Position numbers and translations under genes: made by a program
Source: Minisyncoccota bacterium
GTDB lineage: Bacteria; Patescibacteriota; Minisyncoccia; Minisyncoccales; RBG-13-42-11
Direction: 5' to 3'
DNA length: 6,396 nucleotides
Assembly: GCA_028687495.1 (NCBI GenBank)
Contig: JAQUAA010000036.1
Location: forward strand, 1 to 6,396
Part shown: one piece after another, positions 1 to 5,249 of the stretch
Layout of the letters: the number at the start of each line of letters is the position of its first letter
How positions within the stretch are numbered: position 1 is the stretch's first letter
Notes under the pieces: generated by a model
The model's database searches: none
Told to the model about the DNA's origin: nothing
The model's input: only the letters and a program-made list of their open reading frames with translations

Positions 1-16
1 ATAATAACCGTTAATC

Positions 17-559
17 ATGGAAAAGATTATCGACGGGTTGGCAGAAGACCTGAAAAATATTGTTGAAGGTAAATCGCCCAAACCCTTAAGAAAAGAATTC
101 GGCGATATAGCGGATATCCGACTTTTGAGAATGGTTGTTTTCGGTTTGCAGTGGGCTTCAGTCGGTTATCAGTCGGCTTTGAGGTTGGCCGGGATGAAAC
201 TCGGAAAGAGGCTGGGGACTAATTGCGAAAAATCAGAACTCTCTTTGATCTTGGAAGAGATTAAAAAGATTTTTGAATATCTGAGAGAAGGAAGAATAGA
301 AATTGAAATAATGCCAAAAATGAGGGGCGCCCAACTGAAAATCTATGAATCGTCTTTGACCGCTGGCGTCCCCAATATTTTACAAAACCTGTGCTTTTTC
401 GAGGAAGGATTCATCGAAGGTTATTTGGATGGAGTTATCTCCAAACAAAGATCAATAGTCATTGCTGGATCAGAGGGGAACATTAATGACGTCAGCGTGG
501 AGGAAAAAAGATGCATTGGCTTGGGAGACGATTTCTGCGGGTTTTTAATTAAATTTTAA
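17..559 (+). CDS. V4R-domain small-molecule sensor protein, stand-alone
   Basis: This 180-residue protein resembles the V4R (4-vinyl reductase) domain, a ligand-binding fold found in BchJ-like proteins and in the sensor part of XylR/DmpR/MopR regulators. Residues 36-67 look like the family's opening helix (LLRMVVFGLQWASVGYQSAL, then a Gly-rich LAGMKLGKRLG). Residues 110-137 carry the central Ser/Gly-rich segment and C126 in CFFEEGFIEGYL. The C-terminus has the characteristic ending EEKRCIGLGDDFCGFLI, with C166 and C174. E163, C166 and C174 have the ExxC-x7-C spacing I recall for the zinc site of MopR, with C126 a possible fourth ligand. No signal peptide or membrane segment is seen, so it is probably cytoplasmic. 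An in-frame TAA at 5-7 makes ATG 17 the natural start, although no Shine-Dalgarno is visible. Its stop lies 11 bases before the first receiver gene, which suggests a shared signalling role. The ligand is unknown. Domain call fairly sure; function open. Confidence 0.75.
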   Translation: MEKIIDGLAEDLKNIVEGKSPKPLRKEFGDIADIRLLRMVVFGLQWASVGYQSALRLAGMKLGKRLGTNCEKSELSLILEEIKKIFEYLREGRIEIEIMPKMRGAQLKIYESSLTAGVPNILQNLCFFEEGFIEGYLDGVISKQRSIVIAGSEGNINDVSVEEKRCIGLGDDFCGFLIKF

Positions 560-570
560 TTAGAAAAAAT

Positions 571-939
571 ATGAAAAAGAAAATTCTACTTATCGAAGAC
601 GAAGAGCTTATGGTTACCCTCCTTCAGCGGAAACTCGTTCAGGACGGCTATGAGGTATCGGTTGCCAAAAACGGCGAAGATGGGTTAAGATTAATGAGGG
701 AGATGAAACCGGACCTCGTTCTTTTGGACATTATTATGCCCAAGAAAGGGGGGTTTGAAGTGATGGAAGAAATGCAGAAGGATAAGGATTTGAAAGAGAT
801 ACCGGTTATCGTTATTTCCAATTCCGGACAGCCGGTGGAAATCGATAAAGCTCAGAAACTGGGAGCCAGTGATTGGTTGATAAAGACTGAGTTCGATCCT
901 CAAGAGGTAGTTGATAAAGTAAAAAAGCAAATAGGTTAG
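571..939 (+). CDS. CheY-like single-domain response regulator (first of tandem pair)
   Basis: This 122-residue protein is a complete receiver domain with no output domain. The acidic pocket is E9/D10, the phospho-acceptor is D53 in the LVLLDIIMP motif, the conserved hydroxyl residue is S83, and the conserved lysine is K105. The lysine is followed by Thr instead of the usual cis-proline, and S83 is followed by Asn rather than Ala (ISNSGQ, then GASDWLIKTEFDPQEVV). This variant recurs in the next gene and, from memory, in many CPR receivers. A receiver of this kind is normally phosphorylated by a histidine kinase or phosphotransfer protein and acts by protein-protein contact; neither the kinase nor the target is in the window. 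It lies 11 bases after the V4R gene and 10 bases before its paralogue, so co-transcription is likely. The ATG is preceded by an A-rich tract without a clear Shine-Dalgarno. The stop is TAG. Confidence 0.93.
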   Translation: MKKKILLIEDEELMVTLLQRKLVQDGYEVSVAKNGEDGLRLMREMKPDLVLLDIIMPKKGGFEVMEEMQKDKDLKEIPVIVISNSGQPVEIDKAQKLGASDWLIKTEFDPQEVVDKVKKQIG

Positions 940-949
940 TGGAAAAATT

Positions 950-1315
950 ATGAAAACAATCCTAGTTATTGAAGACGATAAGTTTCTCCGGGAATTGATT
1001 TCTCAGAAACTCATTAAGGAAGGATACAATATTTCCGAGGCTGTTGACGGGGAAGAGGGAATCAAAAAAATCAAAGAAGAAAAACCGGATTTGGTTCTTC
1101 TCGATCTTATTTTACCGGGCATCGATGGTTTTGAAGTTCTGACCAAAATGAAGGAAGATCCGTCTTTGGGCTCGATTCCGGTCATCATCCTTTCCAATCT
1201 TGGCCAGAAAGAAGACGTGGAAAAAGGATTGAAGTTGGGAGCGGCGGACTATCTGATAAAAGCTCATTTCACTCCCGGCGAAATCATAGACAAAATCAAG
1301 GCGGTAATGAAATAA
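950..1315 (+). CDS. CheY-like single-domain response regulator (second of tandem pair)
   Basis: This 121-residue stand-alone receiver domain has all core residues: acidic pocket E8/D9/D10, phospho-acceptor D52 in LVLLDLILP, S82, and K104. As in the preceding gene, K104 is not followed by proline, and the segment reads LSNLGQ then GAADYLIKAHFTPGEII. Hand alignment with the first receiver gives about 58 identities in 121 positions (roughly 48%), so the pair probably arose by an old duplication or belongs to one subfamily. The sequence GTGGA ten bases before the ATG is a weak ribosome binding site. The stop codon is one base from the fpg start, which suggests translational coupling to the repair gene. 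The receiver fold is certain. The partner kinase and output are not visible. Confidence 0.94.
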   Translation: MKTILVIEDDKFLRELISQKLIKEGYNISEAVDGEEGIKKIKEEKPDLVLLDLILPGIDGFEVLTKMKEDPSLGSIPVIILSNLGQKEDVEKGLKLGAADYLIKAHFTPGEIIDKIKAVMK

Positions 1316-1316
1316 T

Positions 1317-2051
1317 ATGCCCGAGCTTCCCGAAGTGGAAACAATTCGGCGACAATTATCGCCGAAAATTGTTGGCAAGAAATTGGACGGCAAAAAGATT
1401 GCCGGCCTGAGAAGAAGAGCCAAAATTCTGATTATTGATTTTTCCGACGGTTCAAGTTTAATTTTCCATTTAAAACTTACCGGCCAGTTGATTTTTAACG
1501 GCCAACCTTCACGATATACTCGGAAGGTTTTTAATTTTGACGACGGTTCAATATTAGTTTTCAACGACGTCCGCAAATTCGGTTGGTGGCGAAAATTAAA
1601 AAACACAAAAGTTATAGAAAAAAGATTTGGCCCAGAGGCTCTGGAAATTGATTTCAATGCTTTTAAAGAACTTTTAAGTCGGAGACCTAATGCCAAAATC
1701 AAACCACTGTTAATGGACCAAAAGTTCATTGCCGGTATAGGCAATATTTATTCAGATGAAATTTTGTTTGCTGCAAAAATTCATCCCCTGCGCCAGGTTA
1801 GAACATTAACCAAAGAGGAAATGAAGAAAATCCACCAAAATATTAAAAAGATTCTGAATGAGGCGATCAAACACCGGGGTTCTTCAGTCGAGTATTATAT
1901 TGATGCCTGCGGCAAAAAGGGCGATTATAAGCGATACCACGAAGTTTATCAGAAAGAGGGCGAAAAATGCAGCCGTTGCGGTGGCATTATTAAAAGGATA
2001 AAAATCGGCGGCAGATCGGCTCATTTTTGCCCGAAGTGCCAGAAGTTGTAA
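1317..2051 (+). CDS. mutM: Formamidopyrimidine-DNA glycosylase / AP lyase (Fpg, MutM), shortened N-terminal domain
   Basis: This is the bifunctional base-excision repair enzyme that removes 8-oxoguanine and formamidopyrimidines and cuts the abasic site by beta,delta-elimination. The protein begins MPELPEVET, so the catalytic N-terminal proline (P2) and E3 are present and the start is fixed. K36 in RRRAK matches the conserved lysine K57 of E. coli Fpg (numbering includes Met). R86 and F88 in DVRKFG match the intercalating Arg/Phe. The H2TH domain includes N143 in AGIGNIYSDE. The C-terminal zinc finger has C218, C221, C238 and C241 with R233 in GGRSAHFC. Two points are odd. Total length is 244 residues against about 270, with the loss between VGKK and GKKI near residues 20-27. 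The intercalating Met of HLxMTG is Leu (L54). It sits one base after a receiver gene and three bases before holA. Identity is certain; full activity is not assured. Confidence 0.95.
   Translation: MPELPEVETIRRQLSPKIVGKKLDGKKIAGLRRRAKILIIDFSDGSSLIFHLKLTGQLIFNGQPSRYTRKVFNFDDGSILVFNDVRKFGWWRKLKNTKVIEKRFGPEALEIDFNAFKELLSRRPNAKIKPLLMDQKFIAGIGNIYSDEILFAAKIHPLRQVRTLTKEEMKKIHQNIKKILNEAIKHRGSSVEYYIDACGKKGDYKRYHEVYQKEGEKCSRCGGIIKRIKIGGRSAHFCPKCQKL
1341..1372 (+). other. Inverted repeat (possible RNA hairpin) in the 5' coding part of fpg
   Basis: ACAATT-CGGCGA at 1341-1352 is complementary to TCGCCG-AA-(AA)-TTGT at 1359-1372 around a six-base loop, CAATTA. This makes a stem of about 12 base pairs with a two-base bulge, starting 24 bases after the fpg start codon. 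No T-run follows, so it is not a standard terminator. It may affect translation or message stability, or may simply reflect the codons used. Confidence 0.4.
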
Positions 2052-2054
2052 TCT

Positions 2055-2993
2055 ATGCTTTATTTTCTCTACGGACAAGATACTTACAGGTCCCGACAGA
2101 AATTGAATGAAGTTATCGGACAATACAAAACAATCCACAAAAGCGGGTTGAATTTGCAGTATTTCGAGGGAGAAGATTTGACTTTCGATAAATTCAGCGA
2201 TGCCATCCAGCAAATTTCAATGTTTGACGAAAAAAAACTGATTGTTGTCGCCAACACTTTTGCCAATCAAGATTTTAAGGAAAAATTTCTTAAAAATTCC
2301 AAAAGTTTTATTAAATCAAAAGACATTATTTTGTTTTACGAAGAAAAAGAGGTTTCCGAAAAAGACAAACTCTTCAAGTTTCTTAAAAAGGAAGCGAAGT
2401 CTCAGGAATTCCAACCTTTAGCCAGGGAAAAATTGAAAAATTGGATAAAAAAAGAATTAATGAAATTTGGAGCAAAGGGAATAGACGAAGAAGGTTTAAA
2501 TAAACTTATAGATTATGTCGGCAACGACCTTTGGCAGATTTCCAATGAAATAAAAAAATTAGTCAATTTCAAGGAAAACAAAAAAATTAACGGCGAAGAC
2601 GTGGAACTTTTGGTTAAACCCAAGATCGAAGCCGATATTTTCCGGACTATCGACGCCATAGCTTCTAAAAATAAAAAACAGGCCATTTTTTTGATTCGTA
2701 AACATTTGGATAAAGGCGACTCTCCGCTTTATCTTTTTTCGATGATTAATTTCCAATTCAGAAATCTTTTGGTGATAAAAGATCTGATTGAAAGACAGAG
2801 GCCCTATTACGCCATTTTGAAAATTACTAAACTCCATCCCTTCGTGGTTAAAAAAAGCTACGAGCAGGCGGTTAAATTTACTCTTCCGGAATTAAAAAAA
2901 ATCTACCAGAAGATTTTTCAGGCAGATCTTTCGATCAAGACGGGCCGCATGGAACCGGAAACCGCCCTGGATTTATTCCTTACCGAGCTTTAA
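2055..2993 (+). CDS. holA: DNA polymerase III delta subunit (clamp-loader subunit)
   Basis: This 312-residue protein matches HolA, the clamp-loader subunit that opens the beta sliding clamp so it can be placed on primed DNA. The N-terminus MLYFLYGQDTYRSRQKL is the family's opening. It is followed by a nucleotide-binding-like fold with QQISMFDEKKLIVV and KDIILFYEE; a functional Walker A is absent, as usual for delta. A lid/helical region holds GNDLWQISNEIKKL at 156-169, where the family has a G-x-D-x-x-x-x-x-x-E-x-x-K-L pattern. The collar domain includes EADIFRTIDAIAS, GDSPLYLFSMINFQFRNLL and the ending MEPETALDLFLTEL. Length is near the family norm of 310-345. It starts three bases after fpg, probably by translational coupling, as no strong ribosome binding site is seen. 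Its last 14 bases overlap the oppositely directed rpsT gene. Confidence 0.93.
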   Translation: MLYFLYGQDTYRSRQKLNEVIGQYKTIHKSGLNLQYFEGEDLTFDKFSDAIQQISMFDEKKLIVVANTFANQDFKEKFLKNSKSFIKSKDIILFYEEKEVSEKDKLFKFLKKEAKSQEFQPLAREKLKNWIKKELMKFGAKGIDEEGLNKLIDYVGNDLWQISNEIKKLVNFKENKKINGEDVELLVKPKIEADIFRTIDAIASKNKKQAIFLIRKHLDKGDSPLYLFSMINFQFRNLLVIKDLIERQRPYYAILKITKLHPFVVKKSYEQAVKFTLPELKKIYQKIFQADLSIKTGRMEPETALDLFLTEL

Positions 2994-3000
2994 GGATTAA
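2973..3000. terminator. Possible bidirectional terminator over convergent stop codons
   Basis: TCCTTA at 2977-2982 pairs with TAAGGA at 2991-2996 around an eight-base loop. One T-T mismatch and three more A-T pairs (2973-2975 with 2998-3000) extend the arm. The repeat contains the stop codons of both holA and rpsT. The stem is AT-rich and neither side has a strong T-run, so termination is only a suggestion based on position. Confidence 0.3.
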
Positions 3001-3246
3001 TTTGGCGATTCTTGATTTCTTGCGGGAAGCGGTGTTCTTTTTGATTAGTTCGGTTTTAGCCGCCTTGTCTAGGGTTTTGTAAACTTGGGGCAAAAGCTTT
3101 TTTGCCTCCTCAATCTTTTTCTGGCTGACCAAAACTTTTACCTTTTTTAAGAGGTCTTTTAAGTTTTTTATTTTCGGGATATTCCTAACCCTTCTTCGAG
3201 AACTCCTGCGCACCGCTTTTTTCGCTGATTTAGTTATCGGACACAT
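2980..3246 (-). CDS. rpsT: 30S ribosomal protein S20
   Basis: Starting at ATG 3246, this gives an 88-residue, lysine/arginine-rich, helical protein with clear S20 hallmarks: MCPITKSAKKAVRRSSRRR at the N-terminus, a central IEEAKKLLPQVYKTLDKAAK, and the conserved ending KNTASRKKSRIAKL. S20 is a primary 16S rRNA-binding protein of the small subunit. A GTG at 3264 is in frame and would add six residues, but S20 proteins normally begin right before PxTKSAxK, so ATG 3246 is preferred. The start lies within uvrB with a 17-base overlap. An AGGTGAT element, matching the extended anti-Shine-Dalgarno, lies upstream but about 14-17 bases from the ATG, which is longer than usual. The 3' end overlaps convergent holA by 14 bases. 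Co-expression with uvrB is likely. The extra Cys after Met is unusual but harmless. Confidence 0.95.
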   Translation of the reverse strand: MCPITKSAKKAVRRSSRRRVRNIPKIKNLKDLLKKVKVLVSQKKIEEAKKLLPQVYKTLDKAAKTELIKKNTASRKKSRIAKLILKAR

Positions 3247-5191
3247 ATAGCTTACTTTTATCACCTTTCAATCTTTTTATCAAGTCCCTTATTTCAGCCG
3301 CTCTCTCAAAATCCAAAGATTTGGCAGCTGTCTTCATTTCTTTTTCTAGTAATTTGACGTCTTGAATTGGTCCGAATTCCAACTTCGTCATTTCTTTTTT
3401 ACTGAAAGGCCAATCCCTTATTTCTTTAATAATGGGACGGGGTATAATATTGTGTTTTTTATTGTAATCTTCCTGGATTTTTCTTCTTCTCGAAATTTCC
3501 TGAATTGCATTTTTCATCGATTTGGTAATTTTGTCGGCATACAAAATCACGCAGCCGTCGGGGTGGCGGGCCGCCCTTCCCATGGTCTGGATGAGCGTAG
3601 TCTGCGACCTTAAGAAACCTTCTTTATCAGCGTCCAGAATAGCGACCAAAGTGACTTCCGGAAGATCCAGCCCTTCTCTTAAAAGATTAATTCCCACCAG
3701 AACGTCGTATTTCCCCTCTCTTAAATCTTTGAGAATTTGAGGCCGCTCGAGCGTTTTTACTTCGGAATGCAGCCACTGGGTTTTGATCCCCGATTCGATT
3801 AAATAATCGGAAAGGGCCTCGGCCAATCTTTTGGTCAGGGTTACGGCCAGAACCCGCTGCTTTTTTGCAACTCTTTTTTTAATTTCCTCAATCAAATCTT
3901 TAACCTGATTTTTGGTGGGCCTTATTTCGATTGAAGGTTCCAACAATCCGGTAGGACGAATTAATTGCTCGACAATATGTTTTTTGCCGGCTTTGCTTTT
4001 CTCTTCTTCAGACGGCGTGGCTGAAACGTAAATTACCTGCTTTGTTTTTCTCTCAAATTCTTCGTAAGTTAAGGGTCGGTTATCGATTGCTGAAGGAAGC
4101 CGGAAGCCGTATTCGATCAAAGTTTTCTTTCTTATTTTATCCTGAACGGCCATTGCCCTGAGCTGGGGCAGGGTTTGATGGGATTCGTCGATAAAAACCA
4201 AAAAATCTTGAGGATAGTAATCAAGCAAGACATAAGGGGACTGGCCCGGCTTTCTGAATTCCAGGTGTCTCGAGTAGTTTTCGATTCCGTGACAGAAACC
4301 GACCTCTTTCAACATTTCCAAGTCATAATTTGTTCTTTGCTCCAATCTCTGTTTTTCCAATAGTTTTCCTCTGTTTTCCAGTCTTTTCAATTGCTCTTGC
4401 GATTCCAATTTTATATTTTCAATGGCAATATTTAATTTTTCTTGCGGCGTTACCCAGAAGTGGGCAGGGAATAATTGAAATTTTGAATGGAGGATATCGA
4501 ATTCGGAATCAAGACCGGGTTTGGAAATTAACAGTTTATCAATTTCATCGCCGAGAAACTCTATTCTTAAGATCCCCTGACCGGTAACCAAAAAAATATC
4601 GACAATATTACCTCTGACCCGGAAAGTGCCGGGTTTGAAATCAATGTCGTTTCTCTGATATTGGAGATTCGTTAAATGAGCTATAAAATCTTTTCTTTTT
4701 ATCTTTTTTTTAGCTTTTATTTCTAAAGAAACTTTTTGGTAGTCTTCGGGACTGCCGATATTGTAGATACAAGAAACAGAGGCAACGATGATGACGTCTT
4801 TTCTGTTCAACAAATCCTGAACCGCCGCATGCCTCAATCTGTCGATTTCTTCGTTGATTTTGGCGTCTTTTTCGATGTAGGTGTCGGTTTGGGGAATATA
4901 GGCCTCCGGCTGATAGTAGTCGTAATAAGACACGAAATAATGAACTCCGTTTTCCGGGAAAAACTCCTTGAATTCCTGATATAATTGCGCAGCCAAGGTT
5001 TTATTGTGAGAAATTATTAAAACCGGTTTGCCGATTTTTTCAATTACTTTTGCCATAGTAAAAGTTTTCCCGGAGCCGGTAACTCCCAGAAGAACCTGAT
5101 AGGGAACCCCGGCTTTCAAATTTCTTGCCAATTTAGCAATCGCTTGAGGTTGATCACCCGTAGGTCTTAAAGCGGATTTTAGCTTAAACAT
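3230..5191 (-). CDS. uvrB: Excinuclease ABC subunit UvrB
   Basis: UvrB is the damage-verifying helicase-like subunit of bacterial nucleotide-excision repair; it receives DNA from UvrA and recruits UvrC. From ATG 5191 it has 653 residues, close to the family's size. It opens MFKLKSALRPTGDQPQAI, which fixes this start. A TTG at 5227 would add 12 lysine-rich residues with no counterpart in the family. Visible motifs are Walker A GVTGSGKT (36-43), the damage-probing beta-hairpin with YYDYYQPEAYIP (89-100), the Walker B region DESH (335-338), the helicase motif VI GRAARH (538-543), and the C-terminal UVR motif (about 615-645, LEKEMKTAAKSLDFERAAEI) that contacts UvrC. The gene is intact, with no frameshift. 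Its 3' end contains the rpsT start. It is transcribed divergently from the Mur ligase gene across a 57-base AT-rich spacer. uvrA and uvrC are not in the window. Confidence 0.98.
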   Translation of the reverse strand: MFKLKSALRPTGDQPQAIAKLARNLKAGVPYQVLLGVTGSGKTFTMAKVIEKIGKPVLIISHNKTLAAQLYQEFKEFFPENGVHYFVSYYDYYQPEAYIPQTDTYIEKDAKINEEIDRLRHAAVQDLLNRKDVIIVASVSCIYNIGSPEDYQKVSLEIKAKKKIKRKDFIAHLTNLQYQRNDIDFKPGTFRVRGNIVDIFLVTGQGILRIEFLGDEIDKLLISKPGLDSEFDILHSKFQLFPAHFWVTPQEKLNIAIENIKLESQEQLKRLENRGKLLEKQRLEQRTNYDLEMLKEVGFCHGIENYSRHLEFRKPGQSPYVLLDYYPQDFLVFIDESHQTLPQLRAMAVQDKIRKKTLIEYGFRLPSAIDNRPLTYEEFERKTKQVIYVSATPSEEEKSKAGKKHIVEQLIRPTGLLEPSIEIRPTKNQVKDLIEEIKKRVAKKQRVLAVTLTKRLAEALSDYLIESGIKTQWLHSEVKTLERPQILKDLREGKYDVLVGINLLREGLDLPEVTLVAILDADKEGFLRSQTTLIQTMGRAARHPDGCVILYADKITKSMKNAIQEISRRRKIQEDYNKKHNIIPRPIIKEIRDWPFSKKEMTKLEFGPIQDVKLLEKEMKTAAKSLDFERAAEIRDLIKRLKGDKSKLYVSDN

Positions 5192-5234
5192 ACACTTAAA
5201 TTTAGCTAAAATTTTCTTTTTTTTCAAGTTAGGT

Positions 5235-5240
5235 TAGAAT
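5235..5240 (+). promoter_or_regulatory. Candidate -10 element for the Mur ligase gene (near-leaderless)
   Basis: TAGAAT matches the sigma-70 -10 consensus at five of six positions. It lies eight bases before ATG 5249, so a start of transcription about seven bases downstream would give an almost leaderless message. This fits the absence of a well-placed Shine-Dalgarno. The region 17 bases upstream (TTTTCT) is a poor -35, so support is limited to the -10 and the context. Confidence 0.3.
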
Positions 5241-5243
5241 TAA

Positions 5244-5249
5244 AATATA
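5244..5249 (-). promoter_or_regulatory. Candidate -10 element for uvrB-rpsT
   Basis: Read on the minus strand this is TATATT, which differs from TATAAT at one position. It lies about 52 bases upstream of the chosen uvrB start. It overlaps the divergent gene's start codon, so the two promoters would compete in the same spacer. No convincing -35 accompanies it, and the AT-rich context makes chance matches likely. Confidence 0.2.

Noticed and set aside
1112..1744. A 210-codon open frame on the minus strand across the second receiver and fpg
   Set aside because: It lies opposite two well-supported genes, and its translation is low-complexity with no recognisable motif; it is a shadow of the AT-rich coding strands.
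3247..3264. An S20 start at GTG 3264
   Set aside because: It adds six residues before the conserved S20 N-terminus, and an ATG is available exactly where the family starts. It remains possible because of the AGGTGAT position.
17..5191. Recoding of UGA as glycine, as in Gracilibacteria/Absconditabacteria
   Set aside because: All complete genes reach normal family lengths under the standard code and end in TAA or TAG, with no in-frame UGA needed. Absence of UGA stops alone is weak evidence.
5192..5227. An N-terminal extension of UvrB from TTG 5227
   Set aside because: It adds 12 mostly lysine/hydrophobic residues not found in UvrB proteins, whereas the ATG at 5191 gives the standard MFKLKS...PTGDQPQAI start.
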